Positions 44,198 through 52,668 of a stretch of DNA of 64,000 bases are shown in pieces. Both the position numbers and the translations under genes were made by a program. This DNA is from Echinicola rosea (GTDB taxonomy: Bacteria; Bacteroidota; Bacteroidia; Cytophagales; Cyclobacteriaceae), in assembly GCF_005281475.1 (NCBI RefSeq), contig NZ_CP040106.1, positions 5,136,001 through 5,200,000 on the forward strand, in the 5' to 3' direction. The notes under the pieces are model-generated. The model ran no database searches. It saw nothing but the letters and a program-made list of their open reading frames with translations, and was not told the origin of the DNA. Positions within the stretch are counted from its first letter, which is position 1, and the number at the start of each line of letters is the position of its first letter.

Positions 44198-44538
44198 TGT
44201 TTTCTCTGGGCTCCCAGCACCAATATTTCCTGTACCGTTCCCCGGTTGACATGCGCAAAGGGTTCAACGGGCTTTACGGGATGGTCATCAATGAACTGGA
44301 CCGGGACCCTGTTTCCGGGGAAGTGTTCGTCTTTGTCAACCGCCACCGCAACCTGATCAAACTCCTGCACTGGGAGAAGGGCGGTTTCGTGGTCTATTAC
44401 AAACGATTGGAAAAAGGCACCTTCCTGCTCCCGGAGGACAGAGGTGACGGCGTGCTGGAATGGCCCGAACTGGTGCTGATGGTCGAGGGCATCCAGGTGG
44501 ACGGCTACCGGCAGCGTCCCCGGTATATCCCCGGTTGA
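44197..44538 (+). CDS. tnpB: IS66 TnpB accessory protein
   Basis: A 113-residue protein matching the IS66 Orf2 family (PF05717): YFLYRSPVDMRKGFNGLYGMVINELDRDPVSGEVFVFVNRHRNLIKLLHWEKGGFVVYYKRLEKGTF. The RSPVDMRKGFNGL motif is the family signature. Its exact role in transposition is not established, but it is required by IS66. Overlaps tnpA by one base; 169 bp of spacer separates it from tnpC. Confidence 0.9.
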   Translation: MFSLGSQHQYFLYRSPVDMRKGFNGLYGMVINELDRDPVSGEVFVFVNRHRNLIKLLHWEKGGFVVYYKRLEKGTFLLPEDRGDGVLEWPELVLMVEGIQVDGYRQRPRYIPG

Positions 44539-44707
44539 TTTTTTTACTGACCCGTGTTCAGCTTTTCGGGGCTGTATGCCCTTCTGTTAGTCCTACGGGC
44601 AGCTTTTTGAAGCCAGGATGGCCGAAATCATCTCCTGAGGGTTTTTTCCACAGGGGCTGTGGAAAAAAAGTCCATGGTTTTATAAGCAGGAGGTTTTATT
44701 TTCGGGC

Positions 44708-45659
44708 ATGTCAAAGCCACTCGATCAGTTAACCAAAGCCGAACTGCTTGCCCTGCTGCAAAAGTCAGAGCAACAGGTGGCCGACCGTGAGCGGGTGATA
44801 GCCGAGAAGGAACGTATCCTGGCCGAGAAAGAAGCTTATGAGAAGCAGTTGTTGGCCCTGATCGAGAAGTTCAAGCGCATGGCCTTTGCCCAGAAGCGGG
44901 AACGCTTCGAGGGGAACAAGGACCAGCTGGACCTGCTCTTTGAACCTACCCAAGAACAAGAACAGCAACAACAGGAAGGGTTTTCCCGCAAAGTAGAATA
45001 CATCCGTAAGAAACGCCCCGCCCATACGGGCAGACAGCCCTTGCCCGACCACCTTCCCGTAGAAGAGATCGAGATCCATCCGGAAGGGGACCTTTCCGGA
45101 ATGGAGTGCATCGGCAAGGAAGTGACCGAAGAACTCGACTATATCCCTGCCCAATATATCCGCAGAAGGTACATCCGTTACAAGTATGCACCAAAGGACA
45201 GGTACAGCAGTGCCGGGGTAAAGATCGGCCTGTTGCCGGAAAGGGCCATCCCAAAGGGCATCCCGGGTTATGGGCTGCTCACCGACATCATTACAAGGAA
45301 ATACCTGGAACATATGCCGCTGTACCGGCAGGCACAGCGGTTCAAACGGGAAAAGATCCCCATAGCGCCCACCACACTTGAGGGATGGGTGAAACAGGGC
45401 CTGGAAAAACTAGAGCCCCTGTACGACAGCCTGGTGGCCGACACCAAGGCCATGGGCTATCTTATGGTGGACGAAAGTACCATCCGGGTATTGGACAGCG
45501 ACAAGAAGGGCGCCTGCCACACGGGCTACTATTGGGTATACCATAACCCATTGGAAAACACCGTACTCTTTGATTACCAGCCTACCCGGAGCAAGGGAGG
45601 CCCCAGTGCCATACTGGAAAACTTTCAGGGCTACCTGCAGAGTGATGGCTATGCGGTGT
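44708..45659 (+). CDS. tnpC: IS66 TnpC transposase, 5' exon (interrupted by group II intron)
   Basis: Encodes the first 317 residues plus one base of codon 318. The N-terminus has a coiled coil (ELLALLQKSEQQVADRERVIAEKERILAEKEAYEKQLLALIEKFKRMAF), then a zinc-finger-like segment around GKEVTEELDYIPAQYIRRRYIRYKYA, then the DDE domain (YLMVDESTIRVLDSDKKG, the first catalytic Asp, and GYLQSDGYAV, the second). Splicing joins GTGT to ACGAAC, giving DGYAVYEHYAANK, which restores the family sequence exactly. Without splicing the frame stops at 45673 after 321 residues. Confidence 0.9.
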
Positions 45660-46281
45660 GTGCGACTTGCTAAGTCGTCCGTTTAATTGTTTTGGCACCT
45701 TTGGGTGTAGTAAAACCCTCCTTTCTGTAGGAGGTAGCCTACTCTGGCATGCATAACTGGTAACGGATGTGTGTGAAGCCCGGAGGACAATGTACCGAAT
45801 ACTATTTGTAGTAGTCTTCCCCGAAGCGATGAGGAGAAGAACCCCGGAACTTCACCGGTGGATAGGGCTAGGCTTGAGGGCATGGCTAACATAAGTGAAC
45901 TGTTGATAAACATCGTTAAGCCGAATGAGCCAAAGAAGTTGACAGGCTCAGGCCAAAATGGCAACGCAGAAGGTCAATTTGCTATGCTGTCAAATTGCAC
46001 AGACTATCACTCTGCCGGTGAATAGACAGAGCCTCACCCCTCAGTGTTAAACGGACGGAACAAGGTAAGCCCAGTTGTCCGCCTGAAATCAATCAGGCAG
46101 GTGAATCGTGAGATAAGCTGACGGACAGGTGGGTAGAGGATTCAACAAAAAGCGAATGGCGCTTTGTAATGAAGTGCATAGGAGATGAAAGAATGTCTCC
46201 ATGGTGAAAGCCAGCAGACTTGTTATGAAGGTAAATTATGGTAAGAGAATTTGTAGAACTTAAACTTAGGAGAACAAGCAA

Positions 46282-47988
46282 ATGACAGTGTCAAAAGACA
46301 TAGGTGCGGTCTCCACTGCTAAAGGCTGGGATTCCATTGACTGGAAGATGGCCGAAAAGGAGGTAATGAAGCTACAGGTGCGTATTGCCAAGGCGGTGAA
46401 ACAAGAACGCTGGAACAAGGTTAAATCCTTGCAATGGCTTCTGACCCATTCTTTCCATGCAAAATGTCTAGCGGTGAGAACCGTTACAACAAATCGCGGA
46501 AAGAACACCCCCGGTATAGACGGGGTTGTCCTGAAGAAAAACAGCCAGAAGTACCAGATGGTACAACGGATGAACAGAAGGACATACAAACCTCTTCCAT
46601 TAAGAAGGATCCACATTCCCAAAACCAACGGAAAAACCAGGCCACTGGGTATTCCTGTCATGAACGATAGAGCTTGGCAGGCCCTACACGGACAGGCGCT
46701 GTTACCGGTTGCCGAAACAGTTGCCGACAACTACAGTTATGGATTCCGTCCTCAAAGAAGTACCGCTGATGCGATCGAAAGGATTTTCAGCTGTACCGCG
46801 AGACATTTTGACCCAAAATGGGTTTTGGAAGGTGACATCAAGGGTTGTTTTGATAACATAAGTCACCACTGGATGATGGAACATGTCATCACCGACAAAA
46901 GGATACTGGAAAAATGGCTCAAGGTCGGATTTATGGAAAAAGGTGAATTCTTTCCAACAGACGCTGGAACGCCTCAAGGCGGATTGATTTCACCGTGCCT
47001 ATCCAATATCACTCTAGATGGCATGGAAGCCTTATTGGACAGGGAGTTTGGAAGTAGCAGAAACATTTGCGGGAGAGTTCCTTATCAGGCCCGTAAACTT
47101 GTAGAAAAGAACGGTGTTAAACTATGCAGGTTTGCTGATGATTTTATCGTCACCGGCACCAGCAAGGAACTGTTGAGGGACCAGGTGAAACCGGTACTGG
47201 AAAAGTTTATGCAGGAAAGAGGATTGGAATTGTCCCAAGATAAGACCAAAATCACTCCTCTTGACAAGGGGTTTGACTTTCTGGGGCAGCATGTGAGAAA
47301 GTACGAACTTCGTAACCGAAAGAGTAAACTACTCATTAAGCCTTCCAGAAAAAGCGTGCAAAACTTTCTTGGAGAGGTTCGTCGGATGATAAAAGTTATG
47401 GCCACTTGGAAACAGGAAAACGTAATAGCCAGGCTCAATCCCATCATCAGAGGATGGGCAAATTATCACCGTCACGTGGTCTCCAAGGAGGTACTCAGCC
47501 AGGTTGATTACAAGATATGGATAGCTTTATGGCGTTGGGCCAAACGTAGACATCCCAATAAAGGAAGGAAGTGGATCAGCCGTAAATATTTTCGGCCGGT
47601 CAAAGGATTCCAACGAGCTTTTAGCTGTACACAAAAGGATCAAAAACTGGTAACACTCTTTAGGGCCTCTTCCATACCGATCGTTCGCCACCCGCAAATA
47701 AGACCGGAATCTAATCCTTTTGACCCGGATCACGAAGCTTACTATGAAATGAGACTTTCCAAAAAACTACATAAAAGCTTTGCAGGAAGGAACACTCTAA
47801 AGGCATTGTGGACCAACCAAAAAGGAAAATGTCCTGAATGTGGAGAGGCTTTGCCGAGCAAAGGACCAAAAGGGTATATCAAGTATATTCAAAGTAGGTT
47901 AAAAGCAGGAAAAGCCAACATCCACAATTTGGTGCTACTCCACGAACAATGCCATGCAGAGGGGTATAGATTGGGGTTTCAATTATGA
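46282..47988 (+). CDS. ltrA: Group II intron reverse transcriptase/maturase/HNH endonuclease (LtrA-type)
   Basis: A 568-residue protein. RT motifs are seen in IPVMNDRAWQALHGQALLPV, NYSYGFRPQRSTADAI, VLEGDIKGCFDNISHHWM, GTPQGGLISPCLSNITLDGME and the catalytic RFADDFIVTGTSKE. The maturase X region spans about 400-490 (IARLNPIIRGWANYHRHVVSKEV). The C-terminal HNH module has KGKCPECGEALPSK, then NIHNLVLLHEQCHAEGYRLGF. It would splice the intron RNA and promote its insertion. Complete, with no frameshift, unlike the neighbour at 41658-42871. It is encoded in domain IV of the intron. Confidence 0.93.
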   Translation: MTVSKDIGAVSTAKGWDSIDWKMAEKEVMKLQVRIAKAVKQERWNKVKSLQWLLTHSFHAKCLAVRTVTTNRGKNTPGIDGVVLKKNSQKYQMVQRMNRRTYKPLPLRRIHIPKTNGKTRPLGIPVMNDRAWQALHGQALLPVAETVADNYSYGFRPQRSTADAIERIFSCTARHFDPKWVLEGDIKGCFDNISHHWMMEHVITDKRILEKWLKVGFMEKGEFFPTDAGTPQGGLISPCLSNITLDGMEALLDREFGSSRNICGRVPYQARKLVEKNGVKLCRFADDFIVTGTSKELLRDQVKPVLEKFMQERGLELSQDKTKITPLDKGFDFLGQHVRKYELRNRKSKLLIKPSRKSVQNFLGEVRRMIKVMATWKQENVIARLNPIIRGWANYHRHVVSKEVLSQVDYKIWIALWRWAKRRHPNKGRKWISRKYFRPVKGFQRAFSCTQKDQKLVTLFRASSIPIVRHPQIRPESNPFDPDHEAYYEMRLSKKLHKSFAGRNTLKALWTNQKGKCPECGEALPSKGPKGYIKYIQSRLKAGKANIHNLVLLHEQCHAEGYRLGFQL

Positions 47989-48030
47989 ACTGCCGGCAGA
48001 AGCACAGAATGCCTCTGTTTAAATTTGCTT

Positions 48031-48064
48031 GAGCCGGATGCGGGGAAACTCGCACGTCCGGTTC
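48031..48064 (+). ncRNA. Group II intron domain V
   Basis: A 34-nt hairpin beginning GAGCCGGATGCGGGG and ending CACGTCCGGTTC, with a GAAA tetraloop, the catalytic core of a bacterial group II intron. Domain VI-like sequence follows to the 3' splice site at 48105. Confidence 0.9.
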
Positions 48065-48105
48065 TTAGGAGGGTTGGAGGGAGAAATCCCTCCCGCCTAT
48101 CCGAC

Positions 48106-48704
48106 ACGAACACTATGCGGCCAATAAGGAGATCACCCACCTGGCCTGCTGGGCGCATGCGCGAAGAAAATACTTTGAAACCCTGGTGGAGAACAAGAAG
48201 CTGGCTTCCGAAGCCCTGGGCTTTATCGGCAAGCTCTACGATGTGGAAAAAAAGGCCAAGAAACTGAACCTCTCTGCCGAAGACCGTAAAAAGCTCCGTT
48301 TGGACGAGGCCTTGCCGGTGATCAACAAAATGTCCGAGTGGATCAAGAAGCAGCTTCCCAAGGCCCTGCCCAAAAGTGGGCTGAGAAAAGCCCTGTTCTA
48401 CTCGGCCAATAGATGGGCCGAACTGTCCAATTACCTGTATGACGGGGAACTGGAAATCGACAACAACTTGGTGGAACGGGAAATCAGGTCCATGGTGGTC
48501 GGCCGGAAGAACTACCTGTTTGCCGGTTCCCATAAAGCGGCCCAAAGGACGGCCATGATCTATTCCTTCTTTGGGATATGCAAGCTACATGACGTGAATC
48601 CCCAGCAGTGCCTCGAACATGCACTGAGAAATATCATGACCATCAACCATAAAAACATCAGGGATCTATACCCGCAAAACTTCAACTTCACAACACGGGT
48701 TTAA
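48106..48704 (+). CDS. tnpC: IS66 TnpC transposase, 3' exon
   Basis: Continues from the 5' exon (44708-45659) in frame, beginning with the last two bases of the Tyr codon. Contains HLACWAHARRKYFETLVENKKL, ALPKSGLRKALFYSANRWAELSNYLYDGELEIDNNLVEREIRSM (the DDE glutamate, ENR-like NNLVERE) and VVGRKNYLFAGSHKAAQRTAMIYSFFGICK, all IS66 signatures. Spliced tnpC would encode about 516 residues, normal for the family. A GTG at 48186 could start translation alone, but the product would lack the first catalytic Asp residues. Confidence 0.88.
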
Positions 48705-50322
48705 TAGGGCGGTTACTCCCCAATGCCATAAGCTTCTCTATCATTTCCATTTCTTCCAAAAAAGAGTTCGACCCACGTACCGCCAGCTCCACCCAATGAG
48801 AGTTAGACGATTTTTTCGTTTTTCTCTCATTTTTTTTGATCCGTAAACCATTGTTTATCTGGTAGATACACTCAACTACAGAATTAATTCTTCCGGTTCG
48901 ATAACCTGTTTTTGAAAAACACAGTTTTTCGGGGAATATCGAACCAATTAATTCTCTCTTTGTCTCGACATCTCCGTTTTCATATAGCAAATCTAGCCTA
49001 GAGAGCCTTTCCAGAGCCCTATCAACATATTTGGAATAGTTCGATACTCTCTCTGGCTTGGTTGCTGCCAATTGGTTCTCCAAGCTGGAAATCTCCCTAT
49101 TACATTCGGATTTTATTTCCCTATAATCATCTGCTTCAAGGTCTCCTGCCACCAATAAATCTCTGCTTCTCTTCAATTTTTCATGAAGACTTTCCAAGGA
49201 AGCTGCCACTTTTTTATGTTCTTCTCCTTCGTCCTTGAAATGGTATTTGAAGAATTCATGAAGTATCGCACTAAAGATTTCCTTTTTCTCCTGCTTTAGT
49301 GTAAACCTTTTCATCTCTATAACCATTTGATCATTGAATAAAGATGCCTTTTCCCTAAAACCACACTTTGATAGGCAATGGTAATAATAATATCGTCTTG
49401 ACCTTCCTTTAGAGCCACTTCCTGTTAACACCTTTCCACATTTTGGACATACAAGGAATCCTCTCAAAGGTAACCTATCATCGGACACCACTTTTGGCAA
49501 ATATTCATCTCTTCCTATGTCCTCGAGAATATTCTGTACCCTATAAAATTCCCCTTCTGAAATCAAAGGTTCGTGTTGGCCGTTTACAAACTGGTCTTCT
49601 TCATCCTTAAAAGCAGGCACATAAATTTTCCCACAGTACAATGGGTTCCGTACCATTCTATGGAAATGGGAACGGCTGATTTTAAGTCCTTTCTTTTTGA
49701 CCATTTCCCAAATATTTTCCGTTGGATAACGTTTTTTCAAAATGGTATTGAAAACCCATTTTACAATGGATGCTTCTGGTTCTTTTAGGGCAATAAACTT
49801 TCTTGATCCCTCCATTCGGTTGATGTACCCAAAAGGTGCTTTCCTTAAATAACGTCCCTCCTTTAATGCCCTTCTCATACCGTGAAAAATATTCAGTGCC
49901 CTACGGTCATTTTCCACCTCGGGTGCTGCCAAATAGATCGCCAGCATCATTTTATTTTCAGGAATATTCAAGTCCAATGGCTGTTCAATGGCCTGCGGCT
50001 CAACATCTAAGTTCCTAAGGGTGTTTATCATTTGGTAGGCATCTCCGGCATTTCTACTAAACCGGTCCCATTTTGTAAAAAGTATTTTGTCAACCCCTCT
50101 ACCCCTGCTTTTCTTTAGATAGGTAAGGAGTTCTATCCAACGGGGCCTATTAAAGGTCTTCGCTGAATGGTCTTCGAAAATCACCTTCCGCACCATAATA
50201 TTGTGATGGTCACAATATCTTTTGAGGACTTCTTCTTGATTACGTTGGGAATAACCTTTATCTGCCTGTTCATCGGTACTTACCCTAATATATAAGTCAG
50301 CTACACTCATGCTCATTAACAA
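48688..50322 (-). CDS. Large serine recombinase
   Basis: A 544-residue site-specific recombinase. The resolvase domain (residues 8-150) has LYIRVSTDEQ, whose Ser is the nucleophile, and KILFTKWDRFSRN. A recombinase domain follows (NPLYCGKIYVPAFKDEED), then a zinc ribbon (CPKCGKVLTGSGSKG with the closing CGFR) and a coiled coil near 375-440. The last nine or so residues (NRPIKPVL region) are encoded by the IS66 right end; without the insertion the gene would have read KLGEKAL and stopped. Such enzymes integrate and excise mobile elements between attP and attB. It likely catalyses integration of this element or an earlier one. It overlaps the small gene upstream by 26 bp. Confidence 0.88.
   Translation of the reverse strand: MLMSMSVADLYIRVSTDEQADKGYSQRNQEEVLKRYCDHHNIMVRKVIFEDHSAKTFNRPRWIELLTYLKKSRGRGVDKILFTKWDRFSRNAGDAYQMINTLRNLDVEPQAIEQPLDLNIPENKMMLAIYLAAPEVENDRRALNIFHGMRRALKEGRYLRKAPFGYINRMEGSRKFIALKEPEASIVKWVFNTILKKRYPTENIWEMVKKKGLKISRSHFHRMVRNPLYCGKIYVPAFKDEEDQFVNGQHEPLISEGEFYRVQNILEDIGRDEYLPKVVSDDRLPLRGFLVCPKCGKVLTGSGSKGRSRRYYYYHCLSKCGFREKASLFNDQMVIEMKRFTLKQEKKEIFSAILHEFFKYHFKDEGEEHKKVAASLESLHEKLKRSRDLLVAGDLEADDYREIKSECNREISSLENQLAATKPERVSNYSKYVDRALERLSRLDLLYENGDVETKRELIGSIFPEKLCFSKTGYRTGRINSVVECIYQINNGLRIKKNERKTKKSSNSHWVELAVRGSNSFLEEMEMIEKLMALGSNRPIKPVL
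48717..48724 (+). repeat. Target-site duplication, right of IS66
   Basis: TCCCCAAT, matching 43831-43838. Lies inside the 3' end of the serine recombinase gene. Confidence 0.9.
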
Positions 50323-50479
50323 TTTGATCTACAGCTAATTTAGCCAAAAAACACATTACCTCCAGAATACCTCTGGATTCTTCATGCGATATTTCTTCTC
50401 CATGATTTTTAAATATTTCCCTTACCTTTTCAGGTGTAATCCCACATTTTTTCGGGCCGAATTTATCCAAATCAAACAT
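50297..50479 (-). CDS. Small protein encoded before the serine recombinase
   Basis: A 60-residue protein: LDKFGPKKCGITPEKVREIFKNHGEEISHEESRGILEVMCFLAKLAVDQIV. Mostly helical with one predicted amphipathic helix. Its 3' end overlaps the recombinase gene by 26 bp, so they are translated from one message. Small partners of this type accompany large serine recombinases in Bacteroidota and might act as recombination directionality factors, but there is no sequence proof. Confidence 0.6.
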   Translation of the reverse strand: MFDLDKFGPKKCGITPEKVREIFKNHGEEISHEESRGILEVMCFLAKLAVDQIVNEHECS

Positions 50480-50642
50480 ACAGATAAGTTGTACAATGAA
50501 TTGGATTAATATTCACACCGAATTCAGAAGGTGGGACTATAGGATATGGTGAGAAAAACCCTCGAACTATTAATTTCTCTATAAGGGTTCTTTGCTTCTT
50601 TCTTGTGAAGAAAGAAGCCCAATTGTATGGACTTCTTTTAGA

Positions 50643-50825
50643 CTACTTATTTTTTTTCACCTGCTTAAGCTTTTGGAGCATATCTTTCCAATATGCCTGT
50701 CGTTTCTTTAAAAAAGAGCTAGCCTTTCCCGAAAGTTTATAATTGCTGAACATTTCGGCATGTTCTATTGCCTTGTCCAGATCTTCTACTTCAATTGTAT
50801 TTCCATCCTTATCTTGAATCTTCAT
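50643..50825 (-). CDS. Small conserved helical protein
   Basis: A 60-residue protein starting MKIQDKDGNTIEVEDLDKAIEHAEMFSNYKLSG and ending in a lysine-rich helix (KKRQAYWKDMLQKLKQVKKNK). Similar small proteins occur in Bacteroidota conjugative elements between the recombinase or DUF932 genes and tra genes. No function known. Confidence 0.55.
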   Translation of the reverse strand: MKIQDKDGNTIEVEDLDKAIEHAEMFSNYKLSGKASSFLKKRQAYWKDMLQKLKQVKKNK

Positions 50826-50893
50826 TACAGTGTTAATTTAATTTACCAAATGAAATATTATGGGCAGACATGTTATGCCTGCCCTATCAACTT

Positions 50894-51961
50894 TTATACC
50901 TTCAAAAGGTCTTCGCCGTTTTTGGCAAATTCCACACATAGATCAAAAGCTTTTTGCCCCTTTGTCTGCGCCGTACCTCCCAACAGAATAGATTTGGTCT
51001 TATCCTCCTCACTCTTAAAGTTTCTCACATTTTGAAAATATCCTGTTACCGCATTATAGGCACCAAAAAGTGTACCCTCTGTAGTGGGCAATAACTGGGT
51101 ATCTCCCATCATGGCATATGCAAAAGCATCTTCGCATTGATTAATAAAAGCTGTTGATACCTGGTCATATTCTCCTCTATATAGTTTATCTAATGTATCC
51201 TTATTGGGTGCCATGGCCAGTTCAATTAACCTCTTAACCTGCTTATCCTTGATTTTAACCTTTGTCCATCGGTTGAAAATCGTTTCCAATTTATCAGCGG
51301 TGTCAGTTACCAAGCCCATTAATTGATGTGCCTGTTGTAATCTTTCCTTGGCCCCTGAAGTATGGCGGATCCTGATGACATTGGTTTTGCGGTTCATCGC
51401 TGCGTTTAGGGTATTTTGGCAAACTACCCTTATGGGGGTAAAAGCAGCGGTTATGCTGCCGCTCCCGTCGTGGGAAGTCGTAAGGAAAAGGTATTGTTCC
51501 ACCAAGTCGTCTTTCCCTACCAAAATATTATCAGGTAATTTGGCGGTAATGAACACGCGCTCGCCATCCCCAAGTGCCCCAGCAGTTTCATATTTTATAC
51601 CTTTTTCCTCTTTGACGATGGCATCAAAAAATGAAAAGGCATCCCTGTTCTGCACTATTCCATAGTCCTTTCCAACAATCCCAAATACCTTTTGGGTATC
51701 CGTTCTCATGGTTGCGTAATGACTTGTCAAGGGGATTTCCAATTGGCTATTGTCAAGACCATTCTCTCCTATACTAAGTCCTTCCCATTTTGTAAATAGT
51801 GGAGATTTAACCACCTCATAATCCAGTCCTGCAAATTTAATTGCCTCCGCAGAGCATGGATATTCTTCTACCACCTTACCTAGTTTATGCCATGCTGGTT
51901 GTTTTACACTGAAAAAGCTGTGCTTTCCTGTTCTCTCGTTAAAATGAATATTGTGTCCCAT
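50894..51961 (-). CDS. DUF932 domain protein (phage/plasmid-like protein)
   Basis: Start at the ATG at 51961 gives 355 residues; an in-frame start at 52012 adds 17 residues of no conserved look. Matches the DUF932 layout (TIGR03299-type): MGHNIHFNERTGKHSFFSVKQPAWHKLGKVVEEYP, VFGIVGKDYGIVQNRDAFSFFDAIVKE, ALGDGERVFITAKLP, SITAAFTPIRVVCQNTLNAAMN and FGAYNAVTGYFQNVRNF. Common on plasmids, phages and ICEs; function unknown. Preceded by a long nested hairpin about 80 bp upstream (52039-52229) that could regulate it or form a separate RNA. Confidence 0.85.
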   Translation of the reverse strand: MGHNIHFNERTGKHSFFSVKQPAWHKLGKVVEEYPCSAEAIKFAGLDYEVVKSPLFTKWEGLSIGENGLDNSQLEIPLTSHYATMRTDTQKVFGIVGKDYGIVQNRDAFSFFDAIVKEEKGIKYETAGALGDGERVFITAKLPDNILVGKDDLVEQYLFLTTSHDGSGSITAAFTPIRVVCQNTLNAAMNRKTNVIRIRHTSGAKERLQQAHQLMGLVTDTADKLETIFNRWTKVKIKDKQVKRLIELAMAPNKDTLDKLYRGEYDQVSTAFINQCEDAFAYAMMGDTQLLPTTEGTLFGAYNAVTGYFQNVRNFKSEEDKTKSILLGGTAQTKGQKAFDLCVEFAKNGEDLLKV

Positions 51962-52038
51962 GATTTCAGTTAATTTAAGGGTTATACATTTATTTGATCC
52001 TTTATTGCCCATCCTCTAAAAGCCTGTGGAAAAAACAT

Positions 52039-52229
52039 TTTTTTAAAAGAAAAAACGGCAAAAAAGAAAGCTCAAAAAATGGGGCGGCCACCAGCCAAAA
52101 AGGAAACGGAATAAAGGAAAGGCTGAGGGCAGGCAGGCGTTTATGCCGTCCCTTTTTGGCCCCATTTTACAGGTTCCATACAAGGCCGCCCCTATCTTAG
52201 CTGCCCTTTTCTGCCGTTCTTTTAAAAAA
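52039..52229. repeat. Long nested inverted repeat (about 190-nt hairpin)
   Basis: Five complementary arm pairs nest in order: about 52039-52060 with 52212-52229 (TTTTTTAAAAGAA...CGGCA); about 52062-52072 with 52199-52210; GGGGCGGCC 52081-52089 with 52184-52192; GCCAAAAAGG 52094-52103 with 52151-52160; ACGGAATAAA 52106-52115 with 52140-52149 (one mismatch). The axis lies near 52128. Such a length exceeds a terminator and has no gene inside. Possible identities: a structured RNA, a MITE-like element, or a replication or transfer origin component. Confidence 0.65.
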
Positions 52230-52633
52230 TTAGAGATAAAGCCCTATCCTTAAATAAGTATAGACCTCGTTAAGCAATGAGAAAGCCATCTCCTTTACAG
52301 GATCAAAACAACACTTTTTTACTTTCAATACAGCGGACGGAATTTCCAGTTTGAAGCTGAAATGGAACGTTCCTTTCCAGCCCTGCGGAAAGTGTCAGTG
52401 AAATGAAGGCTAAAACGGAAATTTGGTCCAAGACAGTTTTGAGAAGTACTTTCCCTGAAATGTAGTTTCCGGAATGATGGGAAGGTGCTTCTATCTTTTT
52501 CTTGCAGCTACATAAAATACTTTAACCTGAAAAATAAAAAATGCCCTAAGGCTTTAATTGAAATATTTAAATAATACTGGGTAAGAGGAAATATCTAAAT
52601 TATACTATTTATGGAGTCGAATAAATTGAAACT

Positions 52634-52663
52634 AAAAAAGGCTCCCATTGAGAAGCCTTTTTT
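52634..52663. terminator. Terminator after the tra-end gene
   Basis: AAAAAAGGCT pairs with AGCCTTTTTT around a 10-nt loop, 5 bp after the stop of the minus-strand gene at 52669. Ends the long leftward transfer transcript. Confidence 0.75.
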
Positions 52664-52668
52664 GATAA

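Larger units (their letters stand above)
45660..48105 (+). mobile_element. Group II intron inserted in IS66 tnpC, structurally complete
   Basis: The 5' end is GTGCGAC (consensus GUGYG), the 3' end is AC (consensus AY). The 2446-nt intron includes a long 5' RNA part (about 620 nt), an intact reverse transcriptase gene, a recognisable domain V (48031-48064) and a domain VI-like hairpin (48067-48100). Removing it restores the tnpC reading frame exactly. It lies in the same orientation as tnpC, so splicing from the transposase transcript is expected. Confidence 0.92.
43839..48716 (+). mobile_element. IS66-family element carrying a group II intron
   Basis: Ends: GTAACCACCTTATAAAG on the left and, inverted, GTAACCGCCCTATTAAAC on the right, imperfect terminal inverted repeats sharing GTAACC. 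Perfect 8-bp TCCCCAAT duplications flank the element. It holds tnpA, tnpB and tnpC. Subtracting the 2446-nt intron leaves 2432 bp, the usual IS66 size. It interrupts overlapping convergent 3' ends of the AlbA_2-type fragment and the serine recombinase gene. Confidence 0.92.
51962..52668. other. Non-coding region between the DUF932 and DUF3945-like genes
   Basis: No coding frame of any quality. Contains the nested hairpin at 52039-52229. From about 52230 to 52630 I see only AT-rich sequence without notable features, then a terminator at 52634-52663 for the following gene. Confidence 0.6.

Noticed and set aside
48061..48110. Possible tRNA-like sequence near 48740-48800 (GTGGGTCGAAC on the minus strand)
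   Set aside because: A T-arm-like string is present, but no acceptor, D or anticodon arm can be built around it, so it is not a tRNA.
52013..52668. Short coding frames between the DUF932 gene and the gene at 52669
   Set aside because: Frames such as 51994-52200 pass through the nested hairpin and have a low-complexity Lys-rich content, so they look like chance.
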